From a virus: a stretch of 41,517 nucleotides of DNA. Of this stretch, positions 14,385 through 21,141 are shown one piece after another (positions within the stretch are counted from its first letter, which is position 1; each line of letters opens with the position of its first letter). The stretch is taken from positions 1-41,517 of the IMG/VR virus record IMGVR_UViG_3300043640_000178, one strand, 5' to 3'. The notes below the pieces were generated by a model. It searched no databases. It was given only the letters and a program-made list of their open reading frames with translations, and was not told where the DNA came from. The position numbers and the translations under genes are program-made.

Positions 14385-14836
14385 CGCCCGCACCCGTCTT
14401 CGCACCCGGGACGGCCCGGATCGCCGGCAGCCATCCGCTCAAGCTGTGGGTACTCCTCGCCGCCGATTACGATGATCGGCACGTCGGGCCGCATCGCCAT
14501 CAGCTCGGTGACCGGGTCAATGACGACGTGGCCGCCGGGCGCCAACGGTGCGACATCCCGGGTCTCGCCGAGCGCCGCGACCTGCTCCGCGAGCCATGCC
14601 CGGACGTGCTCCTCTGCGCCGAAGTTCTCCGGCACGACGACGTCGGCGAGATCCGGGTACTGGCGCAGCAGTTCGGGCTTGCACTCGGCCATCGCGCGGC
14701 CGAGTTGGTGGGTGAACAGGTTGTCCCCGGTCATCCAGTTGAGGATCTCGTAGACGTCCCCGATATGGCCGGGGGCAACGAGTCGGTCGGTCGTGACAGT
14801 GAGAATCGCGCCGATGTGGAACGTCCGGGTGCTCAT
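14381..14836 (-). CDS. Conserved-looking phage protein with MTGDNLFTHQL motif
   Basis: This protein has 151 residues. The N-terminus (FHIGAILTVTTDRLVAPGHI then GDVYEILNWMTGDNLFTHQL) followed by RAMAECKPELL resembles a domain seen in many phages that I cannot assign a function. The region VVIDPVTELMAMRPDVPIIV is strand rich. The ATG overlaps the upstream stop as ATGA. A role in early phage physiology is all that can be inferred. Confidence 0.65.
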   Translation of the reverse strand: MSTRTFHIGAILTVTTDRLVAPGHIGDVYEILNWMTGDNLFTHQLGRAMAECKPELLRQYPDLADVVVPENFGAEEHVRAWLAEQVAALGETRDVAPLAPGGHVVIDPVTELMAMRPDVPIIVIGGEEYPQLERMAAGDPGRPGCEDGCGR

Positions 14837-15624
14837 GCCCACACCGCCGTACGGCCCCGCTCGTCCGTGGCAGCCATGGCGGCTTCCAACTCCGGCGTCA
14901 TCTTGGGCAGCCGGCCGGTGTCCCCGGTGTTCATCCCGCTGCGCAGCCACTCCGGATCGAAGCGGCTGACGGTGCGGTTCTGGGTGGTTTCGTTGTACAG
15001 GGCGGCGGCGAGCAACTCCCGCTCCGGCTCCGACTCGACCTGCGGCACTTCCGGTGCCTGCTCCTGGTCCTGCTCGACGTCGTCTTCGGTGCGCTCGTCG
15101 GCTACCGGGCCGGCTTCGCAGTCCGGGCCGTCAACATCCGGATCGTCCTCGGCGGGCTCGTCCTGCGGCTCGATGGGCTCCGGGTCGTGCATCGCGTCCA
15201 GCTCGCCGAGGTGCCCTTGCTCCCAACCCTCGCTGACCTCCGGCTTGTCGCCCTCCATCACCGGCCGGGTGTGCTGCCGCACGATCTCCACGGTCTGCGC
15301 CCACACATCCGCCAGCCACGCCTTCGCCCCGGTCTGGGCATGCCGCGGGTGAGGTGCACCCGGGATAGCCGGCGGCGGCCCGTAGCACGGCAGCGGACGG
15401 TCCGCCGACAGTGCGCCGTGCTTCGCCAGCGCATCCCACGAGGGGTTAGCCGGGTTCGTTTCGCGCTCCGAGTCGTCCGGCTCGTCCTCCGGCGTCGGCT
15501 CGACGTCCATCGCGGCGACGACTGACGGGGCGAGCATCTTCCCCACGGCGACGATCACCACCAGCGCCAGCACGCCGAGAGAGATGAAGAGCAGGGCGTA
15601 TCCGAGTACGTGGATCCAGTTCAT
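14833..15624 (-). CDS. Membrane-anchored acidic protein
   Basis: This protein has 263 residues. A single N-terminal membrane helix (VLGYALLFISLGVLALVVIV, residues 6-25) is followed by a long, very acidic and Pro-rich, probably disordered region (for example EPIEPQDEPAEDDPDVDGPD). The C-terminal 60 residues end with LPKMTPELEAAMAATDERGR. It overlaps the next membrane gene upstream as ATGA. Three successive membrane proteins here suggest a membrane-associated module. Function is unknown. Confidence 0.6.
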   Translation of the reverse strand: MNWIHVLGYALLFISLGVLALVVIVAVGKMLAPSVVAAMDVEPTPEDEPDDSERETNPANPSWDALAKHGALSADRPLPCYGPPPAIPGAPHPRHAQTGAKAWLADVWAQTVEIVRQHTRPVMEGDKPEVSEGWEQGHLGELDAMHDPEPIEPQDEPAEDDPDVDGPDCEAGPVADERTEDDVEQDQEQAPEVPQVESEPERELLAAALYNETTQNRTVSRFDPEWLRSGMNTGDTGRLPKMTPELEAAMAATDERGRTAVWA

Positions 15625-16106
15625 TTCGTGCCCTCCTCGGGCGAGTCGATGTGGTTGGTTTTGCCGAGTTGCTCGGCGAGCAGACACGTTTCGGCGTCCA
15701 TCTCGCCGATGTACTTCACGAGGTGCGTAGCGGCGACAGCACTCCCGGCGTCCATGGCCCGACGCATCCAGCCGCGCAGCCGCACGTTCTGGGCTCGGGC
15801 CGCATCCCGCTGCCGCACCAGCACACCGACCTGCCGAGCCCGCGCGTCGGCGAGCCGCCGCAGGTGGAACAGCCGCTCCTGCTGGGCGTTGTCGAGATCG
15901 CACATGACCTTCCGCTCATCGCACAGCTTCGCGATCTCAGCGGCGAGGGCGACGAGTTCCCGGGACTGCGCGGTGACGGTCGCGCACAGCACCGCGTCCT
16001 GCCCGGCGAGGTCGTTGCAGCGGCGGGCATAGCTGACCGCGGTCCACAGCAAGATGCCGGCGGTCGCCAGGAACACAACAACAAGGGTGGTGACCAGGGC
16101 AGTCAC
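15621..16106 (-). CDS. Membrane-anchored coiled-coil protein
   Basis: This protein has 161 residues, starting at GTG 16106, which overlaps the upstream stop. Residues 3-25 are a membrane helix (LVTTLVVVFLATAGILLWTA). Then comes a long helical segment with regular hydrophobics and several cysteines (QSRELVALAAEIAKLCDERK, QQERLFHLRRLADARARQVG). The architecture is a membrane-anchored coiled coil, reminiscent of phage membrane effectors, but no family is recognised. Confidence 0.6.
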   Translation of the reverse strand: MTALVTTLVVVFLATAGILLWTAVSYARRCNDLAGQDAVLCATVTAQSRELVALAAEIAKLCDERKVMCDLDNAQQERLFHLRRLADARARQVGVLVRQRDAARAQNVRLRGWMRRAMDAGSAVAATHLVKYIGEMDAETCLLAEQLGKTNHIDSPEEGTK

Positions 16107-16456
16107 GGCTTCCTCCACGGGAACACGTAGGTCTCGGTCTTGTCGGACAGCTTCGGGATGGTTGTGGTTCGGTCGGCTTGTACCGGGTGGATCTGGGTCC
16201 GGTCGTTGGTGCCGGGCCGGTCGACGACGCGCGGCTGAATCGCCGTGGTGTGCGCCCGCTGCGGGCGGACCGCCGGCCGGCGCGCGTCGTCGGCGTACTG
16301 CTGGCTGCGCGCCTTGTTTCCGGCGTTCCAGCCGTCCCAGTACGACCGCTTGTCCCGACCGCGACGGCCGAGAAGCCAACCGCAGCCCAGGCCGAGTGCC
16401 ACGAAGAAGACCGCGATCGTCACGGGCCACCAGTGGGCAAGAGTCGCGAAGCTCAC
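16103..16456 (-). CDS. Membrane protein with basic tail
   Basis: This protein has 117 residues, starting at GTG 16456, which overlaps the upstream stop. A membrane helix (WWPVTIAVFFVALGLGCGWL, about residues 9-28) is followed by a basic stretch (GRRGRDKRSYWDGWNAGNKA) and a Pro/Thr-rich tail. It belongs to a block of consecutive membrane proteins (14.8-16.5 kb). Function is unknown. Confidence 0.6.
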   Translation of the reverse strand: MSFATLAHWWPVTIAVFFVALGLGCGWLLGRRGRDKRSYWDGWNAGNKARSQQYADDARRPAVRPQRAHTTAIQPRVVDRPGTNDRTQIHPVQADRTTTIPKLSDKTETYVFPWRKP

Positions 16457-16818
16457 TGGCAGCCACCTTCGATTCCGCACCGGTCGTTGGGCAGCCCGAC
16501 GACCGGCACCGACATGGCGTAGGCAACGAAGGCTCGCCCGTCGTCGTCGCGGTCAGGGCTTCGGGCAAGGCTCGCCGCGGTCGCCCGGCGGTTCGGCTTG
16601 CCGATCGCAAAGCCATCCGCCGGGTTGTGCTGACGGGTAGCTGGGTGGCAGTCGCGCTCGTCGTCGTCGACAGCGTCACGGCCGTACTGGCTCCGGATCG
16701 CAGCCTTCGCCTCCAGCCGGGCGTACTCGCCGGGGGTCTGCTGCAGGATCTGGTCCATCAGGTCCCGCGCTTCGGCGGCCGTCAGTGTCTCCTCGCGGCC
16801 GTGAATGGTGACTACCAC
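16453..16818 (-). CDS. Hypothetical protein (121 aa)
   Basis: The probable start is GTG 16818, overlapping the end of a tiny upstream frame. The N-terminal 45 residues (MVVTIHGREETLTAAEARDL, ILQQTPGEYARLEAKAAI) look helical. The C-terminal half is polar with scattered cysteines. No family is recognised. Confidence 0.5.
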   Translation of the reverse strand: MVVTIHGREETLTAAEARDLMDQILQQTPGEYARLEAKAAIRSQYGRDAVDDDERDCHPATRQHNPADGFAIGKPNRRATAASLARSPDRDDDGRAFVAYAMSVPVVGLPNDRCGIEGGCQ

Positions 16819-16868
16819 GGCTGCTCACCCCGCAGCTTCGGCGAGCCCCACACCGTCTCGTAGCTCAT
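16812..16868 (-). CDS. Possible 18-residue leader or coupling peptide
   Basis: A minimal frame (MSYETVWGSPKLRGEQPW) starts at an ATG overlapping the upstream stop (ATGA, 16865-16868) and ends within the start region of the next gene. Its only support is this double coupling in an operon where every junction is coupled. It may simply carry ribosomes across the gap. Confidence 0.25.
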   Translation of the reverse strand: MSYETVWGSPKLRGEQPW

Positions 16869-17152
16869 GCCGCCACCTGGGCTTCCCGGGCACGCTTACG
16901 CAGCAACACGATGGCCAACGTCGGGTCCTTGCCCTCGGCGCCCAGCCGCTCGGCGAGCGCGTCGATCTCGTCCTGCGGCCACGGCCACAGTTCGCCCTGC
17001 TGGCCCTGCCCGATCAGACGTACCGAGTCGCCGAGGTCAGCCGGCTTCACGCCGTTGGTGCACCAATAGCATTTCGCCGGTGCCGGCTCGCCGTGGAAGA
17101 CGGAGAACTGGCCGCCGCAGCCACCGCACGACGCGGTGTAGCAGGCGCTCAT
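16865..17152 (-). CDS. Zinc-ribbon protein (95 aa)
   Basis: Two cysteine pairs, CGGC (residues 9-12) and CYWC (about 28-31), form a classical zinc ribbon at the N-terminus. A helical C-terminus follows (PQDEIDALAERLGAEGKD). The ATG at 17152 overlaps the stop of the 49-residue membrane gene. It could bind nucleic acid or protein. No specific function is assigned. Confidence 0.65.
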   Translation of the reverse strand: MSACYTASCGGCGGQFSVFHGEPAPAKCYWCTNGVKPADLGDSVRLIGQGQQGELWPWPQDEIDALAERLGAEGKDPTLAIVLLRKRAREAQVAA

Positions 17153-17298
17153 CGGGGCCCCCACGAGGGCAGGTTGATGATGGCGAGGACCATGCCGAAG
17201 ACGATCAGGGCGACGCCGAGGACCAGCGCCACATGATCAGCAACGGAAGGGCTGCCTTCGCCGTCGTCGACGATCTCGGGCTCGTCACTGAACAACAT
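17149..17298 (-). CDS. Single-span micro-membrane protein (49 aa)
   Basis: The acidic head (MLFSDEPEIVDDGEGSPSVA) precedes one strong membrane helix (ALVLGVALIVFGMVLAI) and a short tail. It overlaps the upstream gene by fourteen bases and the downstream ATG as ATGA, so it fits exactly into the operon. It is the third tiny membrane protein with a charged head. Function is unknown. Confidence 0.5.
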   Translation of the reverse strand: MLFSDEPEIVDDGEGSPSVADHVALVLGVALIVFGMVLAIINLPSWGPR

Positions 17299-17665
17299 TG
17301 CTGATCAACTCCTCGTGGTCCGGGAACTCATGGGTGATCGCGATGGTCACGTGCGGGTCGCCGTTCCAGCCGATCCGGGAGGCGTACAGCGACACCCGGT
17401 CCTTGACTCGCGGCAGCCGGGCCGGTTTGGCGTCGAGGAAGTCCGCCCACCGCTCCTGCGCGACGTATGACTCGTCCGGCGTACGGAAGATCGACGAGCC
17501 TTCGACGACCCAGTCGTTGATGCGCCACACCAGCGGCGGCAAGTCCTCCGCGCGAGCCTTGGTGAGCAGGTCGACCAGGGCTTCGGCGGTCCGGATTTGC
17601 ACTCCGGTGCGCTCGGCGTAGGAGATCAACTCTTCGGCGTCTGGGGTGTACAGCGCGGTCGTCAC
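17285..17665 (-). CDS. Hypothetical protein (126 aa)
   Basis: The GTG at 17665 overlaps the upstream stop. The N-terminal half is helical (DAEELISYAERTGVQIRTAE), and the C-terminal half is strand-rich (RVSLYASRIGWNGDPHVTIA). No motif is recognised. Confidence 0.6.
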   Translation of the reverse strand: MTTALYTPDAEELISYAERTGVQIRTAEALVDLLTKARAEDLPPLVWRINDWVVEGSSIFRTPDESYVAQERWADFLDAKPARLPRVKDRVSLYASRIGWNGDPHVTIAITHEFPDHEELISNVVQ

Positions 17666-17979
17666 GGCGTCACCGAGTAGAGGTAGCTCGCACCCGCGTT
17701 GTACTCCGCGACATGGGCCCGATAGACGTAGAACGCGGAGTAGGCGATGCCGTCGAACTTCCGGTCAACGGACAACCGGTTCTCGTGTTCGTGAGGCTTG
17801 ACACCGAGGATGCTGGCGATCTTTCGCACCTCCGCCTTGCCGCTCTTGTCGTCAGCGGCGAGGACGCAGTGGGCGAAGTCGGGATAGCTGGGCAGCGGCA
17901 TCTTCGGGTGCTTCTCGTACCAGTCGGCCAACTCCCGCAGCCCGGAGACCAGTTCGGCGCGGCGCTCGTCTTCGGTCAT
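17662..17979 (-). CDS. Hypothetical protein (105 aa)
   Basis: It starts at ATG 17979, overlapping the upstream stop. It has a helical N-terminus (ERRAELVSGLRELADWYEKH) and a strand-rich C-terminal domain (DRKFDGIAYSAFYVYRAHVA). This layout recurs in small actinophage proteins of unknown function. Confidence 0.6.
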   Translation of the reverse strand: MTEDERRAELVSGLRELADWYEKHPKMPLPSYPDFAHCVLAADDKSGKAEVRKIASILGVKPHEHENRLSVDRKFDGIAYSAFYVYRAHVAEYNAGASYLYSVTP

Positions 17980-18203
17980 GACGGGTCCACCGATCCGGTC
18001 ACGCCCAGACCGAGGCAGTAAGCCAGCGCCCGCAGCACGTCTTCCGCGACGGCTTCCGGGATGACGTACGCCTCGCCGGGGACGAAGACGAGCACTGGGT
18101 GTCCGTGCAGCGCACTGGCGATGGCGTGGCCGTGGTGAATGGTGATCGGTGCCGGCTCGTCGATTTTGGGCTCTACCGGGGGACTCTGTACGGTCATGCT
18201 CAT
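17976..18203 (-). CDS. Small hypothetical protein (75 aa)
   Basis: The ATG at 18203 has a GGAAAGGCGAG-like site upstream, preceded by an 86-base gap, so it starts a translation block. The sequence is a disordered start, then a compact domain (HHGHAIASALHGHPVLVFVP, EDVLRALAYCLGLG). No family is recognised. Confidence 0.55.
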   Translation of the reverse strand: MSMTVQSPPVEPKIDEPAPITIHHGHAIASALHGHPVLVFVPGEAYVIPEAVAEDVLRALAYCLGLGVTGSVDPS

Positions 18204-18289
18204 CTCGGACTCGCCTTTCCGTTGGTGGTTGTGGGTCCGGGGTACTGGCGTCCGTTCGGGGTCGAGTCCTGGACGGACGCCTTCTTGCG

Positions 18290-18958
18290 TCAGGAGATGG
18301 AGTCCCAGCGGGTGACCTCGTAGCGGCCGAAGCCCTGCGACCGGGAAGCGCCGATGCCGTTCTGCTCGCCGCATAGCCAGATCGCGGCCCACTCTTTGGT
18401 CGTGAAGTCGTGGTCGGAGATGACGGTGAAGTCGAACTTCGCGTCCTCCACGAACTCCTCGTACTGAATGCCCGTGCCCCGGAAGGTGTGGACGAACCGC
18501 TGTGCGATGCCGGTCGCCTCGTTCACGCCGAGGTGCAACCGGTCCTCAACCACGAAGACGTGCTCGGCGAGGTAGGACAGCAGACCCTTGTTGGTCTTGC
18601 CCCAGCCGCGCGAGGTGAGCTTCCCGGCCGCCACCGCAACCGATGCGGCTTCCTTGAGCGCGGCCTTGAGTTGCCGGCCCTCGATGTACAGACCCAACTC
18701 GTCGCGCTTGAAACCGTTGAGGTGTTTGGTGTCGTTGACGATCTCGATGGCTTCCTGCGCGGTCGCCCCGCGCTCCACCATCACCTCGGCGACCTTGTCC
18801 TGAATCTGCTTTTCCGTGGTGTCGCCCAGCTTCGTTTTCAGCCAGCCCTCGGCGACCTTCGGATCGGTCGGAACGCCGCCCGCGATGACGCTGACGCTGA
18901 GCTGGCCGGAGAACTGGTACGGGTAGGACTCGGCGCGGAACTTCTCAAACACACTCAC
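18290..18958 (-). CDS. Phage protein with Cas7/RAMP-like motifs
   Basis: This protein has 222 residues, starting at GTG 18958, five bases after AAGGAG. Two stretches recall the RAMP superfamily (Cas7, Csm3, Cmr4). LYIEGRQLKAALKEAA (90-105) is like the YIPGSSLKGALR element, and GIGASRSQGFGRYEV (201-215) is like the glycine-rich RNA-contact loop near the C-terminus. Between them lie strand-rich segments (RLHLG, FRGTG, FDFTVI). The protein is well formed with no frameshift. It sits directly downstream, on the same strand, of an 825-base C-rich repeat tract. RAMP membership is my inference from motif order; RNA binding would follow from it. It may alternatively be an unrelated phage family. Confidence 0.6.
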   Translation of the reverse strand: MSVFEKFRAESYPYQFSGQLSVSVIAGGVPTDPKVAEGWLKTKLGDTTEKQIQDKVAEVMVERGATAQEAIEIVNDTKHLNGFKRDELGLYIEGRQLKAALKEAASVAVAAGKLTSRGWGKTNKGLLSYLAEHVFVVEDRLHLGVNEATGIAQRFVHTFRGTGIQYEEFVEDAKFDFTVISDHDFTTKEWAAIWLCGEQNGIGASRSQGFGRYEVTRWDSIS

Positions 18959-19783
18959 TGGTACTCCTTGGCTAGTCGGACCGGGGTGGGGCAGGGATGG
19001 GTATGAGTGGGCAGGCTGGGGATGTCGAGATGGGGTGACCTGGCCTGTGGCGGGACGCGCAGGAACGGGCAGGGTTGGGTTGGGCAGTCGCGGGGGCCGG
19101 GGTGGGGTGACCTGAGTTGGCGAGGGAAGTCGGATCTGGGAAGGCCCGGGGTGGGAGGGGAAGCGCGGGGCCGGGGAGGGCTGGGTAGTCGGTAAGGGGC
19201 GGGAGGCAAAGGACTTGGGTCGGGCAGGGTGGTCGAACTGGGGCGGGAAGCGGTGCGGTGACCGGGGCTGGGAAGTCGGATTGACTAGGCAGACGGCGGG
19301 GCTGGGTTGGCGGGGGGGTAGTCGGGATGAGGCGACACGGGAAGGGACGGGACGCGTGGGGTTGGGCAGTCGGGACGGCGGGGGGAGGAACGTAGAAGGA
19401 CTGGGCTGGGAAGTCGGACGTGGCGAGGGTCGGATTGGCCTGGCATGGTCCGGTTCGTCGGCAGGGCCGGGGTGGGGAGAGAAGGTCCGGGGCGGGTAGT
19501 CGGGCAGGCGAGGGCTGATGGGGGCAGGAATGCGGTGGCATGGGCAGTCGGGTTGGGACGGCTGCGGGTCGGGGCGGGCTGGGCGGGGAAGTCGTATGGG
19601 CTTGGGAAGGAGAGAGGTGGCTTGGGCAGTCGAAGTGGGGAGAAGTTGGCGTGGGCCACGCTGGGAAGTCGACAAGGGGCGGATTGCGGCGCGGTGCGGC
19701 GGGGAGGCGTGGGTAGGGAAGTCGGGGAGGCAGGGGCTGGGGCGGCGGGCGGAGAAGTGGGCTGGGGAGGGATGGGTTGTCAT
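18959..19783 (-). repeat. C-rich degenerate repeat array (14 copies of CGACTNCCC)
   Basis: This 825-base stretch holds no convincing gene. Read on the minus strand it is dominated by C with little G or A. The nonamer CGACTNCCC occurs 13 times, plus CGACTAGCC next to the downstream ribosome site. The variable base is T, G or A, and copies are often followed by AGCCC or AACCC. In plus coordinates the copies lie near 18974, 19086, 19128, 19187, 19273, 19319, 19367, 19411, 19498, 19546, 19590, 19627, 19667 and 19719, mostly 37-59 apart, with two gaps near 87 and one of 112. Copies fall in all three frames. Two minus frames are open only because stop codons are rare in such sequence. Confidence 0.85.
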
Positions 19784-19786
19784 TCG

Positions 19787-20323
19787 CTACTCGCCGGTGA
19801 TTGACCGCCACATGGCGGCGAGCTTGTCTTCGTCGAAGTGGTCGGAAACCTTGCCCTTGCCGACCTTCTTGGCCAGCGCCCGCAGGAACGCTTCCCGCAT
19901 CGCGTTGTCTCGCACACGGGCGGCGAAGTCGTCGGCGGCATAGGTCAGTTCCGCCTTGCGCATCTCGCGCAGTGGAACCTTGGTGCCGTCCTCGGTCAGG
20001 TACATCTCGCCGAGGAAGTTGGATCGCATCGGCTCTGGGTCGCCGTTCTCCAACGCTTCCCGTGCCTCGCGGAACACCGACCGACGTGCGGTCAACCGGT
20101 TGTGGGTTCGGACCGAGCAGTCCCGCAGGTTGATGGCGTGGCGCAGGAAGTTGACGGCCTGCTCCTGCAACCACCCGTTGAGCAACTCCGGATCGGTCGC
20201 CCGCAGCTTCGCCACGATGTGTTCCGCGACGATCGGCGCGGCGTAGGAACCCTCGCCCGTCTCGGCGTCGATCACGGCGCGCATGTCGCTCGCGTAGTTC
20301 CGCTCCACCAACACGTCGGTCAC
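19787..20323 (-). CDS. Conserved-looking phage protein (178 aa)
   Basis: The GTG at 20323 has an excellent AAAGGAG site seven bases upstream. An in-frame ATG at 20479, overlapping the previous stop (ATGA), would add a 52-residue Ala/Pro/Arg-rich extension that looks non-globular. The protein is mostly helical (ATDPELLNGWLQEQAVNFLR, RAEREALENGD-like charged helices) with no known catalytic motif. It is the gene immediately before the C-rich repeat array. Function is unknown. Confidence 0.65.
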   Translation of the reverse strand: MTDVLVERNYASDMRAVIDAETGEGSYAAPIVAEHIVAKLRATDPELLNGWLQEQAVNFLRHAINLRDCSVRTHNRLTARRSVFREAREALENGDPEPMRSNFLGEMYLTEDGTKVPLREMRKAELTYAADDFAARVRDNAMREAFLRALAKKVGKGKVSDHFDEDKLAAMWRSITGE

Positions 20324-20475
20324 CGGTGCACTCCTTTGATCTGCGCTGGGGGAATAGGTGGCGACAGGGGCCGCTCGGGGGGAACGTGCCCCCGTCGCCA
20401 CGCCGGGGGCTATGCCCGCTCCGGCTACCGGGTGGCCACCTCGGCGAAAGGCCCACCCGGAATCAGTTGTGGTGG

Positions 20476-20664
20476 TCATGCCGCACGCCGAGTGCGCTTG
20501 GGCGCGGCAATGGGCGTCGTGTCGGCCGCTATGGCTTCCCGCATCGGGGCGAGCAGCAGGTAAAGCTGGTCGTGGGTAGCGGAGCTCAGCGGCGGAGCGG
20601 TAACCGTCTCCGCCTCGATCAGGTCGGTGCAGTCGGTCCCGCCGATCACGATCCGGTCGGTCAT
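20476..20664 (-). CDS. Small hypothetical early protein (62 aa)
   Basis: The ATG at 20664 overlaps the stop of the Cro-like gene (TGATG). It has an N-terminal strand region (DRIVIGGTDCTDLIEAETVT), a helix (DQLYLLLAPMREAIAADTT) and a basic tail (PKRTRRAA). It is the second gene of the leftward early operon. No family is recognised. Confidence 0.55.
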   Translation of the reverse strand: MTDRIVIGGTDCTDLIEAETVTAPPLSSATHDQLYLLLAPMREAIAADTTPIAAPKRTRRAA

Positions 20665-20924
20665 CACGCCGCCTCTTCGCCGACGCGGACGATCTCGAAC
20701 AGGTCTTCGAACGGGGCACCCGGCAGTGCGATGCGTACCGCCGCGATGAACTGCGAGCTGGGGTCGATCTGCTCGCGGCGCAGCCGGGAAAGCGACGACG
20801 GGGACACCCCGAGGAATCGGGCCTTGGAGTCGTCGGTGACATGCCCGAGTGGGGCGAGGAGGCGATCGAGCACGTCGCCGCGGAGGCGGAGGGAATGCTT
20901 CATGCGCCTGGTTGCATCGGTCAC
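20664..20924 (-). CDS. Cro-like helix-turn-helix protein, first gene of the leftward operon
   Basis: This protein has 86 residues. A helix-turn-helix (DSKARFLGVSPSSLSRLRRE, about 32-51) is flanked by helices, as in small XRE/Cro regulators. GTG 20924 is preferred: TACCTT (20931-20936) is six bases upstream, TTGCAC (20955-20960) lies 18 bases further, and no ribosome site is present, which implies a leaderless mRNA. ATG 20903 is the alternative. An operator palindrome overlaps the -35. The probable role is shut-off of the repressor or early promoter control. Confidence 0.75.
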   Translation of the reverse strand: MTDATRRMKHSLRLRGDVLDRLLAPLGHVTDDSKARFLGVSPSSLSRLRREQIDPSSQFIAAVRIALPGAPFEDLFEIVRVGEEAA

Positions 20925-21141
20925 AGGAACAAGGTACGTCTACGTCTTGCGCAAGTGCAAGACGAATCGGGTCGTCTTTTCGGGCGGTCTTGCTTCCATC
21001 GAAAGATGTCGTAGCCTTGCTTCCATGCAAGCAACTGATGCCCGACGGGTTGGCGTGCGACGTCCCCGTACGCGCCCGCCCCAGCGGGGAGGCAGTCCCA
21101 TGGCGGCAGGCGATGGACTAGGGTCCTTGCACATGAGCAAG
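20922..21141. promoter_or_regulatory. Lysogeny switch: divergent promoters with CTTGC-N6-GCAAG operators
   Basis: Three copies of CTTGC-N6-GCAAG are visible. One is at 20945-20962 within the longer palindrome 20943-20964, over the leftward -35; the others are at 21016-21031 and 21126-21141, the last spanning the repressor start codon. A half site with the same flank (CTTGCTTCCAT) lies at 20989-20999. The leftward promoter is TTGCAC-18-TACCTT. A possible rightward -10, TAGGGT (21119-21124), is eight bases before the repressor ATG. The layout would let the repressor shut the leftward operon and regulate itself. Confidence 0.75.

Noticed and set aside
18290-19783. A continuous 497-codon minus frame that would fuse a Pro-rich 275-residue region to the RAMP-like protein
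   Set aside because: The repeat motif falls in all three frames and a second minus frame is equally open, so openness follows from C-rich composition. The RAMP-like gene has its own strong ribosome site at GTG 18958.
18959-19783. CRISPR array
   Set aside because: The repeat core is only 9 bases, degenerate, and unevenly spaced. The intervals are low-complexity C-rich sequence, not unique spacers, and no cas1, cas2 or effector genes are near.
19787-20842. A 351-codon minus frame reaching upstream through the early genes
   Set aside because: It crosses the Cro-like and small early genes. The strong AAAGGAG site before GTG 20323 marks the real start; a start at 20479 remains a minor possibility.
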